Source of the DNA: an uncultured Bacteroidota bacterium
Lineage (GTDB): Bacteria; Bacteroidota; Bacteroidia; Bacteroidales; P3
Reading direction: 5' to 3'
Assembly (NCBI GenBank): GCA_902800395.1
Contig: CADCEC010000005.1
Location: 1-64,000 of the forward strand
Length of the DNA: 64,000 nt
Positions 16,359 through 24,945 of this stretch are shown here, piece after piece. How positions within the stretch are numbered: the first letter of the stretch is position 1; each line of letters begins with the position of its first letter. The notes below the pieces were generated by a model. The model was not told the DNA's origin, made no database searches, and saw only the letters and a list, made by a program, of their open reading frames with translations. The position numbers and the translations under genes are program-made.

Positions 16359-18532
16359 AAATCCTAATAGAGGAATACCAGTATGACGCCGCACTTGTGC
16401 GCGATGTGCTTTACGGCATCGATGCGCTGCAGAACGTGGAAGGCAAAGTGTCGCTGAGCTATGTGGGTTATTTCTACAACCCCAAGCTGAACGACACGGT
16501 GTTCATACTGCCCAAGGTGCTGATGGACGAGAGTGGGAAGGTATTCGGAAACAAAACGCCCGAAAGCCTTATTCACCCCCATACCAGCGGCCTCAACAAC
16601 CAGGAACGGGCATTCCTCTATGAGTTCGCTGTGTGGATTTACCGCGCGGTGGATGTGTACCAGCATTCGCACCCTGAGAGCGACATCGTGTACCACCGCA
16701 AACTGTCGCAGGTGGGTCGCGGGATGCGCAAACGCACCAACACGCTACTCGACATACTGTTGTCGCTCATCCAGTTCAACAAAGACAACCGCTCCTACAT
16801 CACCTTTGTCCTGAAGAACATCCACTCGGGTTACAACAAGATCAACTGGACGCGCACCATCAGTCACTCGCAGGCGATAGTGCAGGACGACAGCCCCATC
16901 TACCTGAATCCCGTCAACAAGAAGCGGAAGGTGAACTTCGACGAGGAACTGCTGATTATCTACTACAGTATCCTCAACTATATCAGCGACACCTACGGAT
17001 TCCACGTGGACATCATGATGGGTTTCCCGCTGATAAAGGGGGCGCAGTTCGAGAACTACCTGAACGGCCGCGGGGTGGTGCGCCTGCGCCAGATCAAGTA
17101 CAAATACTTCTCCGACAAATCGCTTGAATTGTGGAACCTCTGCTACGCTTTCTTCGCCCACAGTACCGAGATAACCACCAGCACGGAGCTGAAAGAATAC
17201 CTGCTGGTGAAGAACTTCTATGTGGTGTTTGAGGCCATCATCGACGAGTTGATAGGTGACAGCAAGGACGAACTTCCGCCAGACTTCAAGGAACAGAAAG
17301 ACGGCAAGCTGGTCGACCACCTCTACACCTATCCGGGATTGATAGAGGCCGACGAAGAACAGCGTACCTACTACATAGGCGACAGCAAATACTACAAGAT
17401 TGGCGGGCAGCTGGGCGATACCTCCATCTATAAGCAATACACCTACGCCCGTAACATCGTGCAGTACAACATCGACTTGTGGATGGATTTAAAAGAGGGT
17501 GATAAAAAGCCCGATGTACGGTTGCGCGATGATGTGACCGAAGGCTACAACGTGATACCCAACTTCTTCATCAGCGCCGCGATGGAGAAGGACGATTATA
17601 GCTATAACCACCGCGAGATTAAGCTGACCAAAGTATCCGGCAAGAGGAATCCCGAAATCAAGTTCCAGTTCAAAGACCGGTTGTTCGACCGTGACACCAT
17701 GCTGCTCTCGCGCTACAACGTGAATTTCCTCTTTGTCGTTTCGCTCTACGCCCGCAACCGTCAGTCGGAGAAAGCGGAGTGGAAGAATGAGGTGCGGAAG
17801 CAGTTCAGGGAACGGATACGGCAGGTGTTGGCGGAGGAATACAGTTTCTTCCCGATGCGGTCGCGAGGGGTAGTGCTTGACGACTATATGACCGAGCATT
17901 TCCGCCAGCTGAACGGCAAGGTATTCACCCCGTTCCAAGACCGCGAAATTCTCACTCTAGCGCTGCATACACCCAACAAGGTGTTGACTCAGGAGCAAGC
18001 GGGGTTGATAGAAATGATGAAGGCGGATTTCGATATTGACGAGCATTACAAACTGGGAGATGAGCCGCAGTTGCCCCCCGCCACCAACTTACAATTTAGC
18101 ACCAATGACTATGTGCTTGTCGGATATTACAAAGACGAAGACCATCTCAAATGGATACTGGAGAAGCATCTGTACAATGTACGCGCAGGCAAAGACCGCG
18201 GAACACTCGATTTGACGCCAAGTGTATGCGCTGCGAGATATTTCCTGCTATACGGCAAGGACGGGGTGTGTAAGTTCCGACTGAAACCTGGCGGAGTGCA
18301 TGTGTGGAGTAAGGATGAGTTGGCGAAGAGCGGATACCCGACGAACCCGAGACACGATTATTATTTGGTCTTTTCCATCGAAGAGAGTATAACATCGGGC
18401 GATTTTGCCAAAATGAGTTTTGACAGAGAGAAGCTCAAGGCGCTGCTGAACAAATTTGGTAAAGATCATGCCGGCCACGACAAAGGCGCAGTGGCGGTAC
18501 CATTCTCCGAGTTGGTGAGCTGTAAAGCATAG
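16355..18532 (+). CDS. LlaJI-family restriction endonuclease subunit, 725 aa
   Basis: The product resembles the LlaJI restriction subunit (McrC-related): VSLSYVGYFYNPKLNDTVFI near the N-terminus, VNFDEELLIIYYSIL in the middle, and YYIGDSKYYKIGG near residues 341-353, where the DSK is the likely catalytic D-x-K of a PD-(D/E)XK nuclease. A further 200 residues follow. In LlaJI and BsuMI systems this subunit works with the McrB-like protein to cut unmethylated sites protected by two C5 methyltransferases. The start overlaps the McrB-like stop (ATGA). It is the last gene of the 11.7-kb operon. GC-rich codon usage sets it apart from the first part of the operon. Confidence 0.82.
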   Translation: MKILIEEYQYDAALVRDVLYGIDALQNVEGKVSLSYVGYFYNPKLNDTVFILPKVLMDESGKVFGNKTPESLIHPHTSGLNNQERAFLYEFAVWIYRAVDVYQHSHPESDIVYHRKLSQVGRGMRKRTNTLLDILLSLIQFNKDNRSYITFVLKNIHSGYNKINWTRTISHSQAIVQDDSPIYLNPVNKKRKVNFDEELLIIYYSILNYISDTYGFHVDIMMGFPLIKGAQFENYLNGRGVVRLRQIKYKYFSDKSLELWNLCYAFFAHSTEITTSTELKEYLLVKNFYVVFEAIIDELIGDSKDELPPDFKEQKDGKLVDHLYTYPGLIEADEEQRTYYIGDSKYYKIGGQLGDTSIYKQYTYARNIVQYNIDLWMDLKEGDKKPDVRLRDDVTEGYNVIPNFFISAAMEKDDYSYNHREIKLTKVSGKRNPEIKFQFKDRLFDRDTMLLSRYNVNFLFVVSLYARNRQSEKAEWKNEVRKQFRERIRQVLAEEYSFFPMRSRGVVLDDYMTEHFRQLNGKVFTPFQDREILTLALHTPNKVLTQEQAGLIEMMKADFDIDEHYKLGDEPQLPPATNLQFSTNDYVLVGYYKDEDHLKWILEKHLYNVRAGKDRGTLDLTPSVCAARYFLLYGKDGVCKFRLKPGGVHVWSKDELAKSGYPTNPRHDYYLVFSIEESITSGDFAKMSFDREKLKALLNKFGKDHAGHDKGAVAVPFSELVSCKA

Positions 18533-18683
18533 CACACGATGACCGACAAGAGACAGGCACTTGTCTCAAGGGAAGATGTATGATGTAAGATGGGATATTG
18601 GAAAAACGGACAAAAATATGCTATTTTATTTTGGAAAAACGGACAAAATGTGTATCTTTGCATTGTGAAAAACGGACGAATGT
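18533..18683 (+). promoter_or_regulatory. Promoter with three 33-bp-phased GAAAAACGGAC repeats
   Basis: Copies of GAAAAACGGAC start at 18601, 18634 and 18667, exactly 33 bp apart; the first two share an 18-bp identical core, TTGGAAAAACGGACAAAA. A TATCTTTG -7 element (18653-18660) lies between copies 2 and 3, and the ATG of the ATPase gene follows at 18684. Binding sites on one face of the helix, three turns apart, suggest cooperative repression, perhaps by the downstream product or a partner. Confidence 0.7.
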
Positions 18684-20036
18684 ATGCTTAAACGAAAGAT
18701 TGATAGTTACATAGAACAGTTTTACAAGCGAACAAACAAGGCACTGCTAGTGACTGGGGCCCGGCAGACGGGTAAGTCGTTCTCGATACGCCAATATGGT
18801 ACGACGCACTACGAAAACTTTGTAGAGATCAACTTCATAGAACAGCCCGATGCAGCAGATATTTTGAAGGGGGCGAAAAGCAGTCAGGACATTTTGGTGC
18901 GTCTGTCGCTGCTGACGAGCACACCGCTGGTGGCAGGAAAGACACTCGTGTTCTTCGACGAGGTACAGGAGTGCCCTGAGATAGTGACAGCCATCAAGTT
19001 TCTGGTGGACGAGGGCAGCTATCGCTACATCCTGAGCGGTTCGTTGCTTGGCGTGGAGCTGAAAGACCTGCGTTCAGAGCCTGTGGGCTATATGGACGTG
19101 AAGGATATGTATCCGCTGGACCTAGAGGAGTTCTTCATGGCGATGGGTGTGTCGGGGCAGGTGACGGACGGCCTGCAAAAGGCATTCGAAGAGAGGCAAC
19201 CTGTGGACGAATTTGTTCACAAGAAGATGATGGAGCTGTTCAGGCTTTATCTCATCGTGGGCGGCATGCCTGCGGCTGTGCAGAAATACATCGATACGCA
19301 TAATCTGCAGGACGTGATGGCAGAACAGCAGGCCATCATCAGGCTCTATAAACGTGACATTACGAAATATGACAAGAACCACAAACTTTATATCGACGAG
19401 ATTTTCGACCTGATACCATCGGAACTGAATGCGAAGAACAAGCGCTTCATCCTGAAGGACCTGAACGAGAACCTGAAATTCTCGCGCTATGAGAACAGTT
19501 TCCTGTGGCTGAAGAATGCTGGCGTGGCGCTACCTACGTATAACGTTGAAGAGCCCGTAGTGCCGCTGAAACTGTCGCGTAGCAGAAACCTGTTTAAGTT
19601 GTTCCAGAGCGACATCGGACTGTTGGCATGTCAGTATGCCGAAGGTATCCAGTTGCGTATCATCAACGACGAGAAGGGTATCAACTATGGCGCGATTTTC
19701 GAGAATGTGGTGGCCCAGGAACTGCAGGCCCATGGCTTCGAACTCTACTACTTCAACAGCAAGAAGCAGGGCGAACTAGACTTCATCATCGAGAAGGACG
19801 GCCATACGCTGCCCATCGAGGTGAAGTCGGGCAAGGACTATCAGCGTCACAACGCCTTGAGCAACGTGATGGACAATGAGGACTACGAAATTCCTCGTGC
19901 CCTGGTGTTCTGTAATGATAACGTAAGCACGAGCGGAAAGATTGTTTTCCTGCCCATATATATGATTGCATATCTGAAGAAGGATGTCATCGGTGAGGTT
20001 ATTTACGACGTAGATTTGGAGGGATTAGTTAACTGA
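18684..20036 (+). CDS. ATP-binding protein with AAA_14 and DUF4143 domains
   Basis: 450 residues. Walker A is GARQTGKS (24-31), Walker B VFFDEVQECP near 91-100, then ILSGSLLG, PLDLEEFF and the DUF4143 nuclease-like C-terminal part with NYGAIFENVVAQEL and GELDFIIEKDG followed by PIEVKSG. The D...E-x-K pattern resembles a PD-(D/E)XK fold, as in related archaeal ATPases. Function is not established for the family, which is abundant in Bacteroidetes and shows mobile-like distribution. The vsr gene starts two bases after its stop, so they are co-transcribed. Its promoter carries the 33-bp-phased repeats. Confidence 0.85.
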   Translation: MLKRKIDSYIEQFYKRTNKALLVTGARQTGKSFSIRQYGTTHYENFVEINFIEQPDAADILKGAKSSQDILVRLSLLTSTPLVAGKTLVFFDEVQECPEIVTAIKFLVDEGSYRYILSGSLLGVELKDLRSEPVGYMDVKDMYPLDLEEFFMAMGVSGQVTDGLQKAFEERQPVDEFVHKKMMELFRLYLIVGGMPAAVQKYIDTHNLQDVMAEQQAIIRLYKRDITKYDKNHKLYIDEIFDLIPSELNAKNKRFILKDLNENLKFSRYENSFLWLKNAGVALPTYNVEEPVVPLKLSRSRNLFKLFQSDIGLLACQYAEGIQLRIINDEKGINYGAIFENVVAQELQAHGFELYYFNSKKQGELDFIIEKDGHTLPIEVKSGKDYQRHNALSNVMDNEDYEIPRALVFCNDNVSTSGKIVFLPIYMIAYLKKDVIGEVIYDVDLEGLVN

Positions 20037-20038
20037 CA

Positions 20039-20608
20039 ATGACCGACAGGATGACACCGGAGCAGCGGCATCGCTGTATGTCGCACATCCGCAGCAAGGA
20101 CACGAAGCCCGAGCTTAAGGTGAGGCAGTGGCTGTGGAGCCACGGGTACCGCTATCGGCTCAACGTGAAATCGGTGCCGGGGAAGCCCGATATCGTGATG
20201 CGGCCCTACAGGACAGCGATATTCGTCAACGGGTGCTTCTGGCACGGACACGGGGTGGCGGAGCCACCAGTTAATAGTTTAGAGATAAAAGTTAATAGTT
20301 TAGAATTGGTTAGTTCTGAGTGTTGCAAGATTCCAAATACCAATAGGGAGTTCTGGGTCGGGAAGATACGCCGCAACCAGGAGCGCGACCAAGAGAACTA
20401 CCGAGTGTTGCAGGAGAACGGCTGGCAGGTGATCGTCATCTGGGAGTGCCAACTCAAGCCCGCCCTCATCGACCACACCATGCGCGAGGTGGAGCAGTTG
20501 CTCAATGACAACCTCCGCTCGCTCTACAAGCACCACACCCCCATCCCTTACAGTACCGAGGAGGAGACCCCTTTGCCGATGGCGGCAGAGGGTGAAACGG
20601 AGTATTGA
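20039..20608 (+). CDS. vsr: Vsr-type DNA mismatch endonuclease with repeat-derived insertion
   Basis: 189 residues. Matches very short patch repair endonuclease: RCMSHIRSKDTKPEL, GYRYRLNVKSVPGKPDIV with Asp51, FVNGCFWHGH with two His, then EFWVGKIRRNQERD and WQVIVIWECQL. It nicks T:G mismatches left by deamination of 5-methylcytosine, in keeping with three C5 methyltransferases upstream. Between HGH and the usual Cys-containing segment lies an extra stretch of about 20 residues (roughly 72-94) encoded by exact 7-base units (GTTAATA, GTTTAGA, GATAAAA; 20270-20304). The frame is kept, but the insertion sits beside the zinc-binding region and may affect activity. An alternative start at Met5 is possible. 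Confidence 0.88.
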   Translation: MTDRMTPEQRHRCMSHIRSKDTKPELKVRQWLWSHGYRYRLNVKSVPGKPDIVMRPYRTAIFVNGCFWHGHGVAEPPVNSLEIKVNSLELVSSECCKIPNTNREFWVGKIRRNQERDQENYRVLQENGWQVIVIWECQLKPALIDHTMREVEQLLNDNLRSLYKHHTPIPYSTEEETPLPMAAEGETEY

Positions 20609-20897
20609 AGCTCCTAAAAAATTCGTTTGAAAAAATGCGATGAAAAGGTATTTTTTCGTTTGAAAAAATGCGACAGAACTACGAAAAGTCGCTGGAAAAA
20701 TTACGTCATAACAATAAAAAATCGTTAGAAAAATTACGACAAACATGTAAATAGTCGCAATAATTTTGTATCTTTGCATTCAGAAAAAGATACATATTCA
20801 TATGTTAAGAGGAACAAATGGGCAGGTACCTGTTCCGTATGAAGGCCTGAACACCGATGAATATAGCTGGTTACATAATATAAAATTTGATTTTCGA
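20609..20897 (+). promoter_or_regulatory. Promoter with four or five 33-bp-phased repeats
   Basis: Motifs beginning TCG and carrying GAAAAA start at 20623, 20656, 20689 and 20722, each 33 bp after the last; a weaker TCGCAATAA follows at 20755. The first two share TTCGTTTGAAAAAATGCGA. A TATCTTTG -7 element at 20769-20776 follows. Upstream is the vsr stop. A frame through 20801-20897 joins the C69 peptidase gene but encodes no recognisable signal peptide, so I treat it as leader. The similarity in period and GAAAAA core to 18598-18682 suggests related regulators. Confidence 0.65.
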
Positions 20898-22724
20898 ATG
20901 AAACGATTAGTCCTTATTCTTTCACTTTTCACCTTTGACTTCGTCAACGCAGCTTGGCTTCGGAAAAGCAAACTAGTTTGTTTTTCTCTCATCTTTTGCT
21001 GCTTTCACCTCTCACCTTTCACCTCGAACGCCTGCACCAACCTTATCATCGGCAAGAAGGCCTCGAAGGACGGCAGCGTGATGTGCAGCTACAACTGCGA
21101 CGGCTTCGGTTTCGCGGGCTCGCTGTTCTACAGCCCTGCAGGGCGCCACACTCCCGGCGAGCCGGTGGCTATCCACGGATGGGGACCGCAGCACGAGGGG
21201 CAATACGTGAAGCAGGTGGAGTATACCTTGGGCGTCGTGGGGCTGATGAACGAGCGGCAGGTGACCATCGTAGAGAGCACTTTCGACGGTCGTCTAGAGC
21301 TGCAGAACCGCGAAGGGCTGCTCGACTATTTCAGCCTGATGCGGCTGGCGCTGCAACGTTCGTCCACTGCCCGCGAGGCCATCCGCTGCATGGCGGAGCT
21401 GGTGGAGGAATACGGCTACAACAGCACGGGCGAGAGCATCACCATCTGCGACCCCGACGAGGCATGGATTATGGAGATTGTAGGCAAGGGGCCCGGTCGC
21501 AAGGGCGCCGTATGGGTGGCGCTGCGCATCCCCGATAGCTGCATCTGCGCCCACGCCAACCTCAGCCGCATACGGCAGTTTCCGCAAGAGGGATGGGAGT
21601 GGAAGGTGGAAAACGGCGAGTGGAAGGTAAAATCACAGAACGTAAAGAAATTACAGTACTGCAAGAGCATCAACAGCAAGCACCTGGAGAATATCGACAA
21701 TCGGCGGGTGGAGTGCGTCTATGCCTGGGATGTGGTCGACTTTGCCCGCGAGAAGGGCTTTTATAACGGTCCCGACCAGGAGTTCTCGTTCCGCGACGCC
21801 TACTGCCCCATCGACTTCGAGAATGTGCGCTATGCCGACGCCCGCGTGTGGAGCTTCTTCCGCCACCACCGCTCGGATATGGACCAGTATCTGCCGTATA
21901 TCAACGGTGAGTTCGACAAGTGCGACCACCTGCCGCTGTGGGTGAAGCCCGACGAGCCGCTCTCGCTGCAAGACGTGCAGCGCGACATGCGCGACCACTT
22001 CGAGGGCACACCGCTCGACATGACTGCCGACATGACCGCCGGCCCCTGGGGGATGCCCATCCGTCCGCTGCCCATGCACTTCAAGGACAGCCAGGGGAAT
22101 GACTTCTTCCGCGAGCGCCCCATCGCCACGCAGCAGAGCGGTTTCACGATGACCTGCCAGATGCGCTCGTGGCTGCCCGACGACGTGGGCGGCGTCACGT
22201 GGTTCAACTGTGACGATGCCGATATGGTGGCATACGTGCCGCTCTACTGCTGCATCACGCAGGTGCCCGACTGTTTCCGCCCCGAGAACAACCCGCGCAC
22301 GGAGTTCAGCTTCGAGTCGGCCTTCTGGATGAACAACTGGGTGGCCAACATGGTTTATCCGCGCTATTCGATGATGATTGGCGACCTGCGGGCGGCGCAG
22401 CGCGAATTGGAGGACTACTATTTCGCCGACCAGGACAGCGTGCTCCTCGCCGTCAGCAAGATGACCTCCGCCGACCGGCGCGACTTCCTGAACAAGAAAA
22501 GCATCGCCTATGCCGACCGCATGATGCAGCGGTGGGACAGGCTGGCAAAATACCTTATCGTGAAGTACAACGACCAGGTGGTGCGAAAGGTGGACGAGAA
22601 CGGCAACTTCCAGCGCTGGGGCTACGACACACCGGGTTACGACCAGCAGTTCATCGATGCCGTCGCTCCTGCCACCGGCGACCGCTACCGCCTGGAGAAA
22701 GTCATCGACCGCCGCGAGCGGTAG
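20898..22724 (+). CDS. C69-family dipeptidase-like secreted peptidase, 608 aa
   Basis: The start at 20898 (MKRLVLILSLFTF) gives a hydrophobic leader. The mature enzyme would begin near Cys46 in NACTNLIIGKKASKDGSVMC, the N-terminal nucleophile Cys of C69/Ntn-type peptidases. Other family features include YTLGVVGLMNERQV, the ARE.IRCMAELVEEYGY stretch, DPDEAWIMEIVG and GPWGMPIRPLP. Predicted to hydrolyse dipeptides in the periplasm or at the surface. Oddities: the leader is partly encoded by heptamers (CTTTCAC type, 20924-20944 and 21001-21022), and residues about 232-265 (WEWKVENGEWKV and following) are an insertion built on GTGGAAG-type repeats. Confidence 0.85.
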   Translation: MKRLVLILSLFTFDFVNAAWLRKSKLVCFSLIFCCFHLSPFTSNACTNLIIGKKASKDGSVMCSYNCDGFGFAGSLFYSPAGRHTPGEPVAIHGWGPQHEGQYVKQVEYTLGVVGLMNERQVTIVESTFDGRLELQNREGLLDYFSLMRLALQRSSTAREAIRCMAELVEEYGYNSTGESITICDPDEAWIMEIVGKGPGRKGAVWVALRIPDSCICAHANLSRIRQFPQEGWEWKVENGEWKVKSQNVKKLQYCKSINSKHLENIDNRRVECVYAWDVVDFAREKGFYNGPDQEFSFRDAYCPIDFENVRYADARVWSFFRHHRSDMDQYLPYINGEFDKCDHLPLWVKPDEPLSLQDVQRDMRDHFEGTPLDMTADMTAGPWGMPIRPLPMHFKDSQGNDFFRERPIATQQSGFTMTCQMRSWLPDDVGGVTWFNCDDADMVAYVPLYCCITQVPDCFRPENNPRTEFSFESAFWMNNWVANMVYPRYSMMIGDLRAAQRELEDYYFADQDSVLLAVSKMTSADRRDFLNKKSIAYADRMMQRWDRLAKYLIVKYNDQVVRKVDENGNFQRWGYDTPGYDQQFIDAVAPATGDRYRLEKVIDRRER

Positions 22725-22743
22725 AAACAATAAAAAATCGAAA

Positions 22744-23643
22744 ATGGAAACGACTAAGCAACGCGTAATAGGTATCGGAGAAACGGTCCTTGACATTCTC
22801 TTCAAGGGCGACCAGCCGCAAAAAGCCGTGCCTGGCGGGTCGACGTTCAACAGCATCGTGTCGCTCGGCCGGGCAAGCGTGAACTGCGCTATGGTGACAG
22901 ATGTAGGCGGCGACCACATCGGCGACATCATCTGCCGCTATCTGCAGGACAACGGCGTGTCGGACGAATATGTCTGCCGCCACCCCAACGTCAAGTCGCA
23001 CATCTCGCTGGCCTTCCTCGACGAGCACAACGATGCGCAGTATATCTTCTACAAAGACCACGCGTCGGTATCGCTGGACGGGCCGCTGCCCGTGTTCAGT
23101 AAAGACGACGTGGTGCTTTTCGGCTCTTTCTTCGCCATCAACCCTGTGATACGCCCCGTGGTGGGCAAGCTGCTGCGCGAGGCCCGCGAGGCGGGTGCCT
23201 GGCTCTACTACGACGTCAACTTCCGCAAGAACCATATCGCCGACCTACCTGATACGATGCCCAACATCGAGGAGAATATGCGGCTGGCCGACGTGGTGCG
23301 CGGCTCGACGGAGGATTTCGGCTTCCTCTTTGGCCTCCACGACGGAGAGGCTATCTACGAGCGTGTGCGCCGCTATTGCCCGACGCTGATACTTACCGAC
23401 GGCGCGCGTCCGATACGCCTCTACACTCCCGAGGGCTGCGAGAGCTACCCCGTGGAGCCCATCGAGACCGTCAGCACCGTTGGCGCCGGCGACAATTTCA
23501 ACGCCGGCTACATCTACGCCAAACTCAAGGGCATCGACAACCGTATCGGTATGGCACAGAAATGGAGCCAGGATGTCTGTCGCCAGCTGGGCAACAACAT
23601 CAGCGACGAGTTGGTCGCCACACTCAAAAAACAAGCATTATGA
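22744..23643 (+). CDS. PfkB-family carbohydrate kinase, 299 aa
   Basis: The ATG at 22744 begins METTKQRVIGIGETVLDILF, the usual N-terminus of ribokinase/fructokinase-like enzymes. GGSTFNSIVSLGRAS is the substrate-binding GG region, and TVSTVGAGDNFNAGYIYAKL near residues 240-260 carries the GAGD anion hole with the catalytic Asp. It phosphorylates a sugar with ATP; the substrate cannot be told from sequence. It lies 19 bases after the peptidase gene, and its stop overlaps the ATG of the thioesterase gene, so the three form an operon. Confidence 0.88.
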   Translation: METTKQRVIGIGETVLDILFKGDQPQKAVPGGSTFNSIVSLGRASVNCAMVTDVGGDHIGDIICRYLQDNGVSDEYVCRHPNVKSHISLAFLDEHNDAQYIFYKDHASVSLDGPLPVFSKDDVVLFGSFFAINPVIRPVVGKLLREAREAGAWLYYDVNFRKNHIADLPDTMPNIEENMRLADVVRGSTEDFGFLFGLHDGEAIYERVRRYCPTLILTDGARPIRLYTPEGCESYPVEPIETVSTVGAGDNFNAGYIYAKLKGIDNRIGMAQKWSQDVCRQLGNNISDELVATLKKQAL

Positions 23644-24053
23644 CAAATATACAAGAAATACTGAACACCACCGACCGCTTCGCGGCGAATGCCGGCTGCC
23701 AGATTACCGAAGTGGATGCGACGCACGCGGTGGCAGAGATGACGGTGACGAAGGAGCATCTGAACGCCGGCGGCGTGTGTCAGGGAGGTGCCCTCTTCAC
23801 GCTGGCCGACTTGGCAATGGCCGCATTGATGAATCATCAAGGCAACTTGACTTTCGGTATCAGCAGCAATGTGATGTTCCTCTCGAGTGCCGTAGAGGGC
23901 GACCGACTGTGGGCAGAAGCCGTCAGCATTAACGACCACCGCAAACTGCCCTCCGTCGAGGTGCGTGTCACCAATCAGGACGGCCGTCTCATCTGTCACC
24001 TCACCGGCATGGGCTATCGAAAGGACGTACCGCTTGGGAAGTACAATCTTTGA
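23640..24053 (+). CDS. PaaI-family hotdog thioesterase, 137 aa
   Basis: Begins MTNIQEILNTTDRFAANAGC at an ATG overlapping the kinase stop (ATGA). The hotdog signature is clear: HLNAGGVCQGGALFTLADLA (about 41-60) with the conserved Gly-rich helix start and acidic catalytic residue, then LTFGISSNVMFLSSA. Such enzymes hydrolyse acyl-CoA thioesters, often phenylacetyl-type. The last 53 bases overlap the 3' end of the convergent miaA gene. Confidence 0.85.
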   Translation: MTNIQEILNTTDRFAANAGCQITEVDATHAVAEMTVTKEHLNAGGVCQGGALFTLADLAMAALMNHQGNLTFGISSNVMFLSSAVEGDRLWAEAVSINDHRKLPSVEVRVTNQDGRLICHLTGMGYRKDVPLGKYNL

Positions 24054-24945
24054 CAATAATTTCCGCTTTTTCCTCGAGCGGTAGCGTGCCGTCAATCCAG
24101 CGGATGGCGACGCCGTTGCGCTCCATGCGGCGGAACCAGGTCATCTGGCGTTTGGCAAAACGGCGGATGTCGGTGAAGAGGTCGCGGAAGAGTTCCTCTT
24201 TCGTGCACTCGCCCATCAGATAGCGTGTCACGTGTCGGTACTCGAGTCCGTAACGCATCAGTCGCTCAGGTTTCACACCCTCGTCCAACAGTCGCTGCAC
24301 CTCGTCGGTCATTCCTTCCTCCATGCGGCAACGGAGACGGGCTTCGATGCGCTCGATGACCACTTCGCGTGGCAGCAGGAGTCCGTAGATTCGATGTTCC
24401 ATCTCGGGTGCCTGCGTGCAGGCTTCGGGGTGGGAGAGGGCAAACTCCTGTATCTCGAGGGCGCGCACCAAGCGTTCGCGCGTCTCGGTGTCGGTGTGGT
24501 TGTGCAACTTGATATAAGAAGCCAGCCTCTCTGTCAGCTCCTCATCAGAGAAAGCCTCGAGCGAACGGCGGTAGTTCTCATCTACCGGCGCATCGGCCAG
24601 CCGGTAGCCACGCACCACGGCATCGATATAAAGTCCGGTGCCGCCACAGAGGATAGGTTGGCGGTCGCGAGAGACGATGTCGGCAAAGGCCGCGTTGAAG
24701 TCGCGCAGGAAACGGTAGGCGCTGTACTCCTCGCCTGGGTTGCAGATATCTATTATATGATAGGGGATATGTGTGCCGTGAAGGTCGTAGTCGGCGAGAT
24801 CCTTGCCGGTGCCGATGTCCATCCCGCGGAATACCTGCCGCGAGTCGGCACTGATAATCTCGCCACCCAGACGATAAGCTACCTCGGCCGCCAGCGCCGT
24901 CTTGCCGGTGGCCGTAGGCCCTAGAATAGTTATCAAACTATTCAT
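24001..24945 (-). CDS. miaA: tRNA dimethylallyltransferase MiaA
   Basis: 314 residues. P-loop GPTATGKT (9-16), ISADSRQVFRGMDIGTGK, PYHIIDICNPGEEYSAYRF, and GGTGLYIDAVVRGY are diagnostic of MiaA. It adds a dimethylallyl group to A37 of tRNAs reading UNN codons. The ATG overlaps the last 8 bases of the upstream PorE-like gene, so the two are translationally coupled. Confidence 0.95.
   Translation of the reverse strand: MNSLITILGPTATGKTALAAEVAYRLGGEIISADSRQVFRGMDIGTGKDLADYDLHGTHIPYHIIDICNPGEEYSAYRFLRDFNAAFADIVSRDRQPILCGGTGLYIDAVVRGYRLADAPVDENYRRSLEAFSDEELTERLASYIKLHNHTDTETRERLVRALEIQEFALSHPEACTQAPEMEHRIYGLLLPREVVIERIEARLRCRMEEGMTDEVQRLLDEGVKPERLMRYGLEYRHVTRYLMGECTKEELFRDLFTDIRRFAKRQMTWFRRMERNGVAIRWIDGTLPLEEKAEIIVKDCTSQAVRPFDSPCR

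Noticed and set aside
6851-18532. DISARM system
   Set aside because: A methyltransferase and helicase are present, but no DUF1998 gene or phospholipase-D nuclease is visible; HamA-like and LlaJI/McrB features fit better.
20623-20776. CRISPR-like array
   Set aside because: The period is constant, but the repeats are short and degenerate, there are no unique spacers of constant quality, and no cas genes are nearby. Promoter position favours operators.
20766-20897. N-terminal extension of the C69 peptidase
   Set aside because: The extended frame overlaps the -7 promoter element itself; the ATG at 20898 gives a proper hydrophobic leader.
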